Shown: piece by piece, positions 52,465 to 62,287 of the stretch | Layout: the number at the start of each line of letters is the position of its first letter | How positions within the stretch are numbered: position 1 is the stretch's first letter | Assembly (NCBI GenBank): GCA_947174995.1 | Contig: CAMWLC010000006.1 | Span: 1-64,000 of the forward strand | Direction: 5' to 3' | Length of the DNA stretch: 64,000 nt | From: an uncultured Porphyromonadaceae bacterium | GTDB taxonomy: Bacteria; Bacteroidota; Bacteroidia; Bacteroidales; Muribaculaceae | Notes under the pieces: model-generated | The model's input: the letters and a program-made list of their open reading frames with translations, nothing else | Database searches by the model: none | Told to the model about the DNA's origin: nothing | Position numbers and translations under genes: made by a program

Positions 52465-54996
52465 ATGCAAGGAGACGACAAGATAATTCCGATTAACATA
52501 GAATCGGAAATGAAAAGCGCCTACATTGACTACTCCATGTCAGTCATTGTGTCACGCGCCCTTCCCGATGTCCGTGACGGATTCAAGCCTGTGCACCGCC
52601 GTGTGCTCTACGGCATGCACGAAGCCAACAACGGCTTCTCCGGAGACACCAAGAAGTCCGCACGCATTGTGGGAGACGTTATGGGTCACTATCATCCTCA
52701 TGGCGACTCCTCGATATATCTCACCATGGTGCGCCTGGCCCAGGAATGGTCGCTGCGCTATCCCCTGGTCTTCGGACAGGGCAACTTCGGCTCGATCGAC
52801 GGCGACTCTCCCGCCGCCATGCGTTACACCGAGGTGAAGCTCGCACGCATGGGAGAGGAGATGATGCGTGACCTCGATGCCGACACCGTGGATTTCGTGC
52901 CCAACTTCGACAACAGCACCGCGGAGCCTACGGTGCTCCCCACAAGGTTTCCCAACCTGCTGGTCAACGGTGCTTCCGGCATTGCCGTCGGCATGGCCAC
53001 GAATATGCCTCCCCACAACCTCACGGAGTCAATCAACGCCTCGCTTGCCCTTATTGACGATCCCGACATCGACATCCCGGGCCTGATGAAATATGTGAGT
53101 GCCCCCGATTTCCCCACCGGCGGCGAGATTCTCGGTCTCCAGGGCGTGAAAGATGCCTACGAGACAGGACGCGGACGTATCGTGGTGCGCGCCAAAGCCA
53201 CTATCGAGAGCACATCCACTCACGACCAGATAATCATTTCCGAAATACCCTACGGTGTGCTCAAGAATGACCTTGTCAAGAGCATCGCCGACCTCGTGGA
53301 GGAAAAGAAAATCGACGGCATATCCGACATCACGGATACCTCGGCCCGTGGCAAAATCCACATCGCCATCGACATCAAGCGCGACGCCAATGCGAATGTG
53401 GTGCTCAACAAGCTCTACAAGCTCACCCAGCTTCAGTCATCCTTCAGCGTCAATAACGTCGCCCTCGTCAACGGACGGCCGCGCACGCTCAACCTCAAGG
53501 AGATACTCAAGGCTTTCGTCGATCACCGCCATGAAGTGGTAATCCGTCGCACACGCTTCGAGCTTCGCAAGGCCGAGGAGCGCGCCCACATCCTGAAGGG
53601 ACTCATGATAGCCGTGGATAACATCGACGAGGTGATACACATAATCCGCTCCTCGCGCACGACCGAAATGGCACGTGAGCGCCTGGCGGAGAAGTTTGAG
53701 CTTGATGATGTTCAGACCCGCGCCATCGTGGAGATGCGTCTGCGCCAGCTCACCGGTCTGGAAATGGAGAAACTCCGTGCCGAGTATGATGAAATCATGA
53801 AACTCATCGCCCACCTTAACGATATTCTCAACAACGACGAGGTGTGTCGCGGCGTCATGAAGGAGGAACTCATCGAGATCCGTGACAAATATGGCGATGA
53901 GCGTCGCACCAAGATCAATCCTTTCTCCGGAGATTTCAACGCAGAGGATTTCTTCCCCGATGATGAAATGATCATCACCATCTCGCATCTCGGCTATATA
54001 AAGCGCACTCCCCTATCCGATTTCCGCGCTCAGAACCGCGGTGGCGTCGGCGCCAAGGGAAGCACCACCCGCGACCAGGATTTCATAGAATACATTTATC
54101 CGGCCACCAACCACAGCTATATGCTCTTCTTCACGCAGAAGGGTCGCTGCTTCTGGCTGAAGGTGTATGAAATCCCAGAAGGCACCAAGAATTCCAAGGG
54201 ACGCGCCATACAGAATCTCCTCCAGATTGAGGCGGACGACAAGGTGAACGCATTCATCTGCATACGCAATCTCACCGATCCCGAATACAACACGCGCCAC
54301 AACCTTATTTTCTGCACCAAGAACGGCGTCATCAAGAAGACTCCTCTCGAGGCCTACTCGCGTCCCCGTGCCAACGGCGTGAACGCCATTGTGATACGCG
54401 ACGATGACAAGCTCATCAGCGTCAAACTGACCGATGGAAATTCGGATGTGCTGCTTGCTGACCGCGAGGGCCGCGCCGTGCGTTTCCACGAGACTAAGGT
54501 GCGCGAGATGGGCCGTGTGTCCACAGGCGTGCGAGGCATGACGCTCGGCGGTCCCGAGGATGAGGTAGTGGGAATGGTGACTATGCCCGCCGGATCCACC
54601 GACACTATCATGGTGGTGTCCGAGAACGGCTACGGCAAGCGTTCCGACCTCGACGACTATCCCGTGCACAACCGTGGCGGCAAGGGAGTGAAGACCATCA
54701 ACGTGACTGAAAAGACGGGATTCCTCGTGGCCATCCTGAACGTGAATGACGAAAACGACCTCGTGATCATCAACCAGAGCGGTATCACGCTCCGTATGTC
54801 GCTGGCCGGCATCCGTGTCACCGGACGTGCCACCCAGGGTGTGAGACTCATCGACCTCGCGAAGCGCGGAGACTCCATAGCCTCCGTATGCAAGGTGGAT
54901 ACCGATCCTGAAAAGGAGATCGAGGAAGAGGTTTCCGAGACCATGCCCGACGCGGAGATAGCGGAAGAAATCGGCGCCGAGGCGGGGGAAGAGTGA
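52465..54996 (+). CDS. gyrA: DNA gyrase subunit A
   Basis: 843 aa type II topoisomerase breakage-reunion subunit. Catalytic Tyr is Y121 ([10 protein letters not shown]). A C-terminal beta-pinwheel carries the GyrA box-like [12 protein letters not shown], which separates it from ParC. The tail is strongly acidic ([20 protein letters not shown]). In the quinolone region [15 protein letters not shown]82 corresponds to E. coli S83, but L86 replaces the acidic D87. It has its own consensus promoter. Confidence 0.96.
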   Translation: MQGDDKIIPINIESEMKSAYIDYSMSVIVSRALPDVRDGFKPVHRRVLYGMHEANNGFSGDTKKSARIVGDVMGHYHPHGDSSIYLTMVRLAQEWSLRYPLVFGQGNFGSIDGDSPAAMRYTEVKLARMGEEMMRDLDADTVDFVPNFDNSTAEPTVLPTRFPNLLVNGASGIAVGMATNMPPHNLTESINASLALIDDPDIDIPGLMKYVSAPDFPTGGEILGLQGVKDAYETGRGRIVVRAKATIESTSTHDQIIISEIPYGVLKNDLVKSIADLVEEKKIDGISDITDTSARGKIHIAIDIKRDANANVVLNKLYKLTQLQSSFSVNNVALVNGRPRTLNLKEILKAFVDHRHEVVIRRTRFELRKAEERAHILKGLMIAVDNIDEVIHIIRSSRTTEMARERLAEKFELDDVQTRAIVEMRLRQLTGLEMEKLRAEYDEIMKLIAHLNDILNNDEVCRGVMKEELIEIRDKYGDERRTKINPFSGDFNAEDFFPDDEMIITISHLGYIKRTPLSDFRAQNRGGVGAKGSTTRDQDFIEYIYPATNHSYMLFFTQKGRCFWLKVYEIPEGTKNSKGRAIQNLLQIEADDKVNAFICIRNLTDPEYNTRHNLIFCTKNGVIKKTPLEAYSRPRANGVNAIVIRDDDKLISVKLTDGNSDVLLADREGRAVRFHETKVREMGRVSTGVRGMTLGGPEDEVVGMVTMPAGSTDTIMVVSENGYGKRSDLDDYPVHNRGGKGVKTINVTEKTGFLVAILNVNDENDLVIINQSGITLRMSLAGIRVTGRATQGVRLIDLAKRGDSIASVCKVDTDPEKEIEEEVSETMPDAEIAEEIGAEAGEE

Positions 54997-55059
54997 AATT
55001 TTCCTCCGTCCTGGACGTTATATTATATAGTGACACTCTGATAAAGGAGTCGCCTGATT

Positions 55060-55092
55060 ATACGTGGAATGCTCCTCATACGTGAAATACTC
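55060..55092 (+). repeat. Two imperfect 15-bp direct repeats upstream of the TPR gene
   Basis: ATACGTGGAATGCTC (55060-55074) and ATACGTGAAATACTC (55078-55092) differ at two positions and are spaced 18 bp start to start, ending 14 bp before the next ATG. They could be a regulator site; no function is known. Confidence 0.5.
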
Positions 55093-55106
55093 AAAATTCA
55101 TATACA

Positions 55107-56309
55107 ATGAAGAAATTCTTAATACTTGCGCTCTGCGCAGCCGCAGCCGGCTCGATGTTCGCCCAGAAGGCCAACGTTGACGCCGCCAAGAAACTCGCCG
55201 GAAAGGTCGACAAAATCGGTGAGGCCCGCACCCTTATCCAAGCCGCACTCGCTGATCCCGAGACGATGAACGACCCCAACACCTACTTCGTCGCCGGAAA
55301 AATCGAATATGATGCCTTCGACAAGAATGAGGCCGCACGCAAAATCAATCCTGCGGACGTCAATCTGCTTGATATGTATCGCGAGCTCCTCAACGGCTAC
55401 AACTACTACGCACAGGGTATCCCCGTGGACGCCGCGTCCGCGAAGCCCAAGCTGGGCAAGGACATGGCGAAGACAATCGCTTCGCACGCCACACAGTATT
55501 TCGAGGGAGGTGCCAATTTCTTCAACGAGAAGGTGTATTATCCCGAGGCATACCAGGCGTTCATGATCTACGGAGACCTCTCCGATCAGACCGACCTCCT
55601 CGGCAAGGCCACTCCTGCCCTCCCTCGGACCGACCGCGCAACCGCCTATTTCAATGCCGGTCTCGCCGCATACTCGGGCAACCAGGTGGAGAAGAGCGCC
55701 GGAGCCTTCCGCAAGGCCCGCAACGCAGGCTACACCGATCCCCAGGCCTTCATCTACGAGATCGCCTGCTGGCAGAATCTCGCCCAGAACGACAGCACCA
55801 AGGCTGATCTCGCCAAGCAGAATATCCGCGACGTCGCCATGGACGGCTATCGCCAGTTCGGCATCGAGCAGCCCCTCTTCATCAACAACCTCGTGAACTA
55901 CATGGTGAGCGACAACCAGACCAACGAGGCACTCGAACTCATCTCCGGCGAAATCGCCAACCATCCCGATGCTGCCGCCCTCTACGGTCTCAGAGGTTTC
56001 GTGTATGACCGCGCCGACAATGAGGCTGCTTCCGAGGCTGATTACCGCAAGGCTGTCTCCCTCCCCGGAGTGGACTACGAGACTCTCAAGAACGCAGCCA
56101 AGAAAATCCTTCGCATAGGCACCGAGAAGTGGAACACCATCGAGGGCAACAGCGCGGAGGCACGTGCCGCTCGCCAGGATGTGAAGACCAACTATTTCGA
56201 GACCGCCAAGGCAATCACCGAGCAGGCCAAGGCCCTCAACGGCGTTGACAGCGATCTGGAGTATGTGATCGAGAACATCGACTACGCCCTCGAGACTTAT
56301 TTCAACTAA
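55107..56309 (+). CDS. Secreted tetratricopeptide-repeat-like protein
   Basis: 400 aa. A signal peptide (about 1-19, SMFA-QK) precedes an all-helical body with TPR-like units, for example RATAYFNAGLAAYSGNQVEKSAGAFRKARNAGY and AALYGLRGFVYDRADNEAASEADYRKAVSL. It has no catalytic motif and is probably a periplasmic scaffold. Codon choice is strongly biased toward C-ending codons, as in highly expressed genes. A TPR protein following gyrA is familiar in Bacteroidales. A strong terminator follows. Confidence 0.83.
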   Translation: MKKFLILALCAAAAGSMFAQKANVDAAKKLAGKVDKIGEARTLIQAALADPETMNDPNTYFVAGKIEYDAFDKNEAARKINPADVNLLDMYRELLNGYNYYAQGIPVDAASAKPKLGKDMAKTIASHATQYFEGGANFFNEKVYYPEAYQAFMIYGDLSDQTDLLGKATPALPRTDRATAYFNAGLAAYSGNQVEKSAGAFRKARNAGYTDPQAFIYEIACWQNLAQNDSTKADLAKQNIRDVAMDGYRQFGIEQPLFINNLVNYMVSDNQTNEALELISGEIANHPDAAALYGLRGFVYDRADNEAASEADYRKAVSLPGVDYETLKNAAKKILRIGTEKWNTIEGNSAEARAARQDVKTNYFETAKAITEQAKALNGVDSDLEYVIENIDYALETYFN

Positions 56310-56371
56310 GCCATCGGATACGACAATCCACGCTTATCCGGGTCTCTGACCCCGTATACCTGCATATCCCT

Positions 56372-56417
56372 TCGGGGAGACACGAAAATAAAAGTCACGT
56401 GTCTCCCCGATTTTTTT
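56372..56417 (+). terminator. Strong intrinsic terminator
   Basis: A perfect 13-bp stem (56372-56384 with 56398-56410) enclosing an A-rich 13-nt loop, followed by seven Ts. It ends the TPR-protein transcript (or gyrA-TPR) before mreB. Confidence 0.92.
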
Positions 56418-56447
56418 ATGCAGCGCAGATTTTTTCTCACTTCATGG

Positions 56448-56479
56448 TGTGCGAATGTCAGCGGAATTGACTAACTTTG
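56448..56479 (+). promoter_or_regulatory. mre/rod operon promoter
   Basis: TAACTTTG at 56472-56479 with TGTG (3/4 of TTTG) at 56448-56451, spacer 20 bp. The mreB ATG is 22 bp downstream. Confidence 0.6.
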
Positions 56480-56501
56480 CACTTTGATAAAGACAAGCGA
56501 T

Positions 56502-57515
56502 ATGTTCTCATTCACTCAGGAAATAGCAATGGACCTTGGCACAGCCAACTCCATCATCATACACAACGACAAGATTGTCGTTGACCAGCCCTCGGTAGTG
56601 GCTATTGAAAACAAGACCGACAAGCTCGTGGCCGTCGGCGAACTCGCCCACCAGATGGAGGGCAAGGAGTCTCCGGGAATCCGCACCATACGCCCTCTGC
56701 GCGACGGCGTGATAGCCGACTTCAACGCGGCTGAACTCATGATCCGCGGGCTGGTGAAGATGGTCAGCTCCAAGCGCCGCTGGTTCTCTCCCTCGCTCCG
56801 CATGGTCGTATGCGTTCCCTCCGGCTCCACGGAGGTGGAACTGCGTGCCGTGCGCGATTCCAGCGAACACGCCGGAGGACGCGACGTTTACATGATATAT
56901 GAGCCCATGGCCGCCGCTCTCGGTATCGGACTTGACGTCGAGGCCCCGGAGGGCAACATGATCGTCGATATAGGTGGCGGTTCCACTGAAATCGCGGTGA
57001 TCTCGCTCGGAGGCATCGTCAGCAACAAGAGTATCCGTGTGGCCGGCAACGATCTCACGGCCGACATCAAGGAGCACATGGGGCGCGTGCACAACCTCAA
57101 GGTCGGTACGACCATGGCGGAGCGCATCAAAATCAACGTGGGAAGCGCCCTCCCGGTGCTTGACAATCCCCCGGAACCCTTCGTAGTGCATGGCCCCAAC
57201 CGCATGACCGCCCTTCCCATGGAGGTGGCCGTGACATACGAGGAGATTTCCCAGTGTATCGAGAAGACGATCTCTAAAATGGAGGCTGCCATTCTCTCGG
57301 CCCTCGAGCATACGCCCCCGGAACTTTATGCCGACATTGTGCGGAACGGCATCTACCTGGCAGGAGGAGGTGCTTTGCTCCGCGGTTTGGCTAAGCGATT
57401 CACCGACCGCTTCCACATCGAGTTCAAGATCGCCGATGACCCGTTGCACGCAGTGGCTAAGGGCACCGGAGTGGCACTGAAGAATATCCACAGATTCAAA
57501 TTCCTCATCCGCTGA
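56502..57515 (+). CDS. mreB: Rod-shape determining actin homologue MreB
   Basis: 337 aa. The ORF track starts at a TTG (56484); the ATG at 56502 gives the normal N-terminus FSFTQEIAMDLGTANSII. Actin-fold phosphate loops are present: DLGTANS and MIVDIGGGSTEIAVIS. The adenosine motif is NGIYLAGGGALLRGL. MreB filaments guide lateral wall synthesis. First gene of mreB-mreC-mreD-mrdA-rodA. Confidence 0.97.
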   Translation: MFSFTQEIAMDLGTANSIIIHNDKIVVDQPSVVAIENKTDKLVAVGELAHQMEGKESPGIRTIRPLRDGVIADFNAAELMIRGLVKMVSSKRRWFSPSLRMVVCVPSGSTEVELRAVRDSSEHAGGRDVYMIYEPMAAALGIGLDVEAPEGNMIVDIGGGSTEIAVISLGGIVSNKSIRVAGNDLTADIKEHMGRVHNLKVGTTMAERIKINVGSALPVLDNPPEPFVVHGPNRMTALPMEVAVTYEEISQCIEKTISKMEAAILSALEHTPPELYADIVRNGIYLAGGGALLRGLAKRFTDRFHIEFKIADDPLHAVAKGTGVALKNIHRFKFLIR

Positions 57516-57540
57516 CGGACTCCGGCTCCTGCATAGCCGG

Positions 57541-58407
57541 ATGACCAATACCCCCGACGTGAGAAATCTTCTGAATTTCATCATACGCTTCAGCACATGG
57601 TTCATTTTCATGTTCTATGTGCTGCTGTCGTGTATCCTTCTCTTCTCTTACAACAGGATGCAGCAGTCCATTTATCTCACGTCGGCGGGATATGTCACTT
57701 CAGGGGTGTATTCCGCCTGGGCCAATGTCACCGGCTATTTCGCCCTGCGCAGAATCAACGCCGATCTCCAGGAACGCAACGCCCTCCTGGAGACGGAGGT
57801 GCTGAATCTTCGCGCACAGCTCGCGGAGGCACATACGCTCATCGCCGACACGGCCGCAGCCGCCATCCTTCCCGGACGCTTCGACTACGAGGCAGCCGCC
57901 GTCATCAACAATTCCACGCGCCATCCCCGCAATTTCTTCACCATCACGAAGGGAGCCGCCGACGGGTTGATTCCGGGCATGGGAGTGGTGGATCACAACG
58001 GCGTGGTGGGCATCGTGAATATGGTGGGCGAACACACTGCACGTGTGGTCTCTCTTCTTAACGAGACCCAGCATTTCTCGGTGCGTCTTAAAGACTCTCC
58101 CTACGTCGGTTCCCTCTCCTGGCGCGGCGGAGATCCGGACGTAGCATACATGGAGGAGGTGCCCCGACACGTGAAGTTCCGTACGGGCGACACCGTCGTC
58201 ACCAGCGGATACTCCACCACGTTCCCGGAGGGAATCCCCGTTGGCACCGTCCTCAACCGCGTCCGCAGCCGTGACGACAATTTCTTCACTCTTAAAATCC
58301 GTCTCGCCTCTGACTTCAAGACTCTCGGCACCGTCCGCGTAATCAAGGATGAACTGAAGGCGGAACTCGACTCCCTCAACTCCCACGACGAGGCCTCGGG
58401 CAGATAA
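57541..58407 (+). CDS. mreC: Rod-shape determining protein MreC
   Basis: 288 aa. One N-terminal transmembrane helix (about 18-38), a coiled coil (about 65-100, RINADLQERNALLETEVLNLRAQLAEAHTL) and a periplasmic beta-barrel core. The core shows the typical GAADGLIPGMGVVDHNGVVGIVNMVGEHTARVVSLL and DTVVTSGYSTTFPEGIPVGTV. It links MreB to the elongation synthases. It begins 25 bp after mreB. Confidence 0.94.
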   Translation: MTNTPDVRNLLNFIIRFSTWFIFMFYVLLSCILLFSYNRMQQSIYLTSAGYVTSGVYSAWANVTGYFALRRINADLQERNALLETEVLNLRAQLAEAHTLIADTAAAAILPGRFDYEAAAVINNSTRHPRNFFTITKGAADGLIPGMGVVDHNGVVGIVNMVGEHTARVVSLLNETQHFSVRLKDSPYVGSLSWRGGDPDVAYMEEVPRHVKFRTGDTVVTSGYSTTFPEGIPVGTVLNRVRSRDDNFFTLKIRLASDFKTLGTVRVIKDELKAELDSLNSHDEASGR

Positions 58408-58447
58408 ATGGACGTTATCGTTTAAATTTGAACACCTAATTAACACC

Positions 58448-58969
58448 ATGTCAAAGGATATTCTCTCATTCGCAGTGCTCTTTGTGGTGATGATTCTCCT
58501 TCAGGCCCTGATATTCAATCATATCGTGCTCTTCAGTGTGGCCGTGCCCCTGGTGTTCATATATTTCATCATACGTCTCCCTATCTCCCTTCCTACCGGT
58601 TGGCTCCTTACTTTCTCTTTCCTGCTGGGTCTCGCAGTGGACGTTTTCAGCGACACTCCCGGCGTCAACGCACTCGGATGCACGCTGTTGGCGGCGATGA
58701 AACGCCCGGCGTTTTTCGCATACGTGCCGCGCGACGACAAGACCAAGGAGGCTGAGCCAACTCTCTCCACTCTCGGATGGGTGCCCTATTGCAAGTATCT
58801 GCTCACCATGACCGGTATTTATTGTTTCCTGGCCCTCGCGATAGAATATTTCAACTTCGCTTCCGTTAAGACAATAGCTATCATGACAGTGGCGAGCACC
58901 ATCCTCACATTCTTGCTTCTGCTCGCCGTCGATTGCCTAATCGTAAGGAAACGTGAGAAAAGATTATAA
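58448..58969 (+). CDS. mreD: Rod-shape determining membrane protein MreD
   Basis: 173 aa, about five transmembrane helices. It shows little sequence conservation beyond FLLGLAVDVFSDTPGVNALGCTLLA, which fits MreD, and the assignment rests mainly on its place between mreC and mrdA. The gene's last 17 bp overlap mrdA. Confidence 0.88.
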   Translation: MSKDILSFAVLFVVMILLQALIFNHIVLFSVAVPLVFIYFIIRLPISLPTGWLLTFSFLLGLAVDVFSDTPGVNALGCTLLAAMKRPAFFAYVPRDDKTKEAEPTLSTLGWVPYCKYLLTMTGIYCFLALAIEYFNFASVKTIAIMTVASTILTFLLLLAVDCLIVRKREKRL

Positions 58970-60806
58970 ATTGAGTCAGCGCAGATATGTGATCGCATCA
59001 TTTATCTGCCTTATTGTCATAATTTACATAGTAAGGCTCTTCAGCCTCCAGATCGGCGACGAGAAATATAAGGAGCACGCAGAGAGCAATGCCTTGCTGC
59101 GCAGGATCATCTACCCCGCGCGCGGCCTGATATATGACCGCAAGGGAAACCTTGTTGTCTTCAACCAGCCGGCTTATGACGTCATGCTCATTCCAAAGGA
59201 TATGGACAAGTCGTTTGATTCCATCGCGTTCTGCAAGGTGCTCGGTATCGATATGCCAGAGCTGCGCAGACTGTTTGACGACATGAAGAATCCCCGCCGC
59301 AATCCCGGCTACTCGGCCTACACTCCTCAGAAACTCATTTCACACCTCTCCCAGGAAGACTACGGACGACTTCAGGAGAAGCTCTATCTGTTCCCCGGAT
59401 TCTTCATCCAGAAGCGTACTGTCCGCGAGTATGCCTATCCCTGCGGGGCCAATATTCTCGGCAATATCCGTGAAGTCGGAGCGAAAGACCTTGAGCGGGA
59501 TGACTATTATCGCGCCGGCGACTACACCGGAGACCTCGGCGTGGAGAAGAGCTACGAGAAGCAGCTTCGCGGACACAAGGGTGTGGAGATTCTGATGAAG
59601 GATGCCTACGGACGCATAAAGGGAAAATATGAGAACGGACGCCATGACGTCGCCCCCGAGTCCGGACGCAACCTCACCCTGTCGGTGGATATGGACCTCC
59701 AGGCCTACGGCGAGCAGCTGATGCAGGGTAAAGTCGGGGCCATTGTGGCAATTGAGCCCTCCACCGGAGAGATACTCTGCCTCGTGACCTCGCCCAACTA
59801 CGACCCCTCGCTTCTGGTGGGAAAGGAACGCGGCAAAAACTACCGTATGCTCCGCGATGCACCCGGCATACCCTTATACGACCGTGCCCTTCAGGCCGCA
59901 TATCCTCCCGGCTCCACCTTCAAGCCAACTCAGGGACTGATCTTCCTGGAGGAGGGCACTGTGACCACATCCACTATGTATCCCTGTTATCACGGATACA
60001 TCAACAAGCTCAGGGTGGGATGCCACGGTCATGCCTCCCCTATCGCGCTTCGACCGGCTCTTCAGACGTCGTGCAACGCATATTTCTGCTGGGGCTTCAA
60101 GAATTTCATCGACAAGAGGGGCACCACTCCCGCAGCACAGTTTGACAAGTGGAAAAACTGGATGGTGAAGATGGGCTACGGTTACCGCCTCGGAGTGGAT
60201 CTGCCGTCGGAGAGCCGTGGCTTCATTCCGAATGTGGATTTCTATAACAAGTCTTACCGTGGGCCCAATTGGAGCGCCAATTCCATAATTTCGGTCTCCA
60301 TCGGCCAGGGAGAGGTGCTCGCGACTCCGCTGCAGATTGCCAATCTTGCCGCCACAATCGCCAACCGCGGGTGGTTTTACACCCCCCATATCGTCCGGGA
60401 GGTGGCCGACACCGTGCTTGACTCCTCGTTCAGACAGAAACGCTCTCCCGGTATCAAGAAGGAATATTATGACGTTATTGCCGAGGGAATGAGAATGGCT
60501 GTACTCGGAGGCACCTGCCGAGGGGCGAATCTGCCCGGCATCGAGGTGTGCGGCAAGACCGGCACAGCGCAGAATCCCCACGGCAAGGACCATTCGGCCT
60601 TCATGGGCTTCGCGCCGTATCACAACCCCAAGATCGCCGTGGCCGTGTATGTGGAGAATGCCGGATTCGGCGCGGCTTACGGTGTGCCTATCGGCAGCCT
60701 GATCATGGAGAAATACCTCACAGGCACCATCAGCCCGGGCCGCAAGGGGGTAGAAGAAAGAATGTTCACCTCAAAAACATTTACTGCAAGTGGCACGAAG
60801 CACTGA
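58953..60806 (+). CDS. mrdA: Penicillin-binding protein 2 (elongasome transpeptidase)
   Basis: 617 aa class B PBP. An N-terminal membrane anchor (about 13-35) and pedestal region (RRIIYPARGLIYDRKGNLVV) precede the transpeptidase domain. Active-site motifs are S321-T-F-K324, S373-C-N375 and K535-T-G537. The start is GTG at 58953, overlapping mreD by 17 bp. It cross-links peptidoglycan during elongation with RodA. Confidence 0.95.
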   Translation: MRKDYKLSQRRYVIASFICLIVIIYIVRLFSLQIGDEKYKEHAESNALLRRIIYPARGLIYDRKGNLVVFNQPAYDVMLIPKDMDKSFDSIAFCKVLGIDMPELRRLFDDMKNPRRNPGYSAYTPQKLISHLSQEDYGRLQEKLYLFPGFFIQKRTVREYAYPCGANILGNIREVGAKDLERDDYYRAGDYTGDLGVEKSYEKQLRGHKGVEILMKDAYGRIKGKYENGRHDVAPESGRNLTLSVDMDLQAYGEQLMQGKVGAIVAIEPSTGEILCLVTSPNYDPSLLVGKERGKNYRMLRDAPGIPLYDRALQAAYPPGSTFKPTQGLIFLEEGTVTTSTMYPCYHGYINKLRVGCHGHASPIALRPALQTSCNAYFCWGFKNFIDKRGTTPAAQFDKWKNWMVKMGYGYRLGVDLPSESRGFIPNVDFYNKSYRGPNWSANSIISVSIGQGEVLATPLQIANLAATIANRGWFYTPHIVREVADTVLDSSFRQKRSPGIKKEYYDVIAEGMRMAVLGGTCRGANLPGIEVCGKTGTAQNPHGKDHSAFMGFAPYHNPKIAVAVYVENAGFGAAYGVPIGSLIMEKYLTGTISPGRKGVEERMFTSKTFTASGTKH

Positions 60807-62256
60807 AGCCAACGTATCCGTATTCCGGTCGCTCGACTGGATAACCATCGGACTCTATCTCCTGCTCGTCATCGGAGGAGCGGTCAGCATATATGCGGCC
60901 AGCTACGATTTCGACCGCGCGAGTATGTTCAGTTTCGCGGAGTTTTCAGGTAAGCAGTTCACATGGATTGGACTATCCCTGATCCTCGGATGTGTGATCC
61001 TGCTCCTTGATTACAGACTTTACGAGGCATACGCGTATCCCATATACGGCGCGGTGCTATTACTGCTTCTGGTGACGATATTCATTGCCCCGGACATCAA
61101 GGGTTCGCGCTCATGGCTTGTGCTCGGTCCGGTAAGCCTCCAACCGGCCGAGTTCGGAAAGTTCGCCACAGCTCTCGCTCTCGCCAAACTGTTCGATTCA
61201 TATAATTTCCGGCTAAACGCCAAGATAAGCAACTATCTGCGTGCGCTTATCATCATCTTCATCCCAATCTGCCTTATCCTCATGCAGAGGGAGACGGGAA
61301 GCGCACTCGTCTATCTGTCGCTTATTTTCGTGCTGTACAGGGAGGGGATGAGCGGACTGGTGCTTTTCTCCGTGCTCTGTACGGTCACATATTTCGTCGT
61401 GGCTGTCAAGTTCGCCTCACCCCTTGTGCTCGGGCTGCCGTTGGGCGAGTTTACGGTATTGCTGCTGATATGCCTGGTGTTCTGCCTCATGCTGGTGTTC
61501 TACTGCCGTGATATCTATATCGCGCGCAATGTGATTCTCGGCATGGTGGGAGCCGGAATAGCGGTGACAATTGCCGCCTTGTGTGATGTGCCGGTTCCGG
61601 GCCTTGTTTTCTTTCTGGTGATGCTCGGAGCAGCGATGATCTACGTGTCGCTGGTCATGTTTCACCATCAGATTCAGAAATTCGTCATCACCATGGCCTT
61701 TGCGGTCGTATCGGTGATGTTCATGTTTTCCGTCAACTATGTGTTCGGCACCGTGCTGCAGCCTCATCAGCAAATGCGTATCAAGGTTGCGCTTGGCATC
61801 GAGGAAGATCTCCGCGGAGCGGGCTATAACGTCAATCAGTCGAAAATAGCCATAGGCTCAGGCGGTCTGACTGGCAAGGGATTCCTCAACGGCACGCAGA
61901 CCAAACTGAAATATGTCCCCGAACAGCACACCGATTTCATCTTCTGCACCATAGGAGAGGAGGAGGGATTCGTAGGCTCCGTCGGAGTACTCCTATTGTT
62001 TCTCGCACTTATCCTTCGCGTTATAGCCATTGCGGAGCGGCAACGCTCACCTTTCGGGCGCGTCTACGCATATTGTGTGGTGTCATACCTCATATTCCAT
62101 CTCTGCATCAATGTCGGGATGGTGATCGGACTCTGTCCGGTCATAGGCATACCGCTCCCATTCTTCTCCTACGGCGGCTCGGCTCTATGGGGATTCACCA
62201 TACTTCTCTTCATCATGCTGCGTATAGACGCGAGCCGAAAGGAGCGCAGGGATTGA
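60790..62256 (+). CDS. rodA: Peptidoglycan glycosyltransferase RodA
   Basis: 488 aa SEDS-family polymerase with about ten transmembrane helices. Conserved blocks are GSRSWLVLGPVSLQPAEFGKFA, LMQRETGSALVYLSLIFVLY, GGLTGKGFLNGTQTKLKYVPEQHTDFIFCTIGEE with the catalytic Asp, and GIPLPFFSYGGSALW. At 488 aa it is longer than E. coli RodA (370), with extra central hydrophobic sequence (about 200-330). The start is GTG at 60790, overlapping mrdA by 17 bp. Confidence 0.95.
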   Translation: MARSTEANVSVFRSLDWITIGLYLLLVIGGAVSIYAASYDFDRASMFSFAEFSGKQFTWIGLSLILGCVILLLDYRLYEAYAYPIYGAVLLLLLVTIFIAPDIKGSRSWLVLGPVSLQPAEFGKFATALALAKLFDSYNFRLNAKISNYLRALIIIFIPICLILMQRETGSALVYLSLIFVLYREGMSGLVLFSVLCTVTYFVVAVKFASPLVLGLPLGEFTVLLLICLVFCLMLVFYCRDIYIARNVILGMVGAGIAVTIAALCDVPVPGLVFFLVMLGAAMIYVSLVMFHHQIQKFVITMAFAVVSVMFMFSVNYVFGTVLQPHQQMRIKVALGIEEDLRGAGYNVNQSKIAIGSGGLTGKGFLNGTQTKLKYVPEQHTDFIFCTIGEEEGFVGSVGVLLLFLALILRVIAIAERQRSPFGRVYAYCVVSYLIFHLCINVGMVIGLCPVIGIPLPFFSYGGSALWGFTILLFIMLRIDASRKERRD

Positions 62257-62287
62257 GACCATTACGCAAGACAGCATACTTTTTCCC

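Noticed and set aside
56508-57611. 367-aa minus-strand ORF
   Set aside because: Antisense shadow of mreB.
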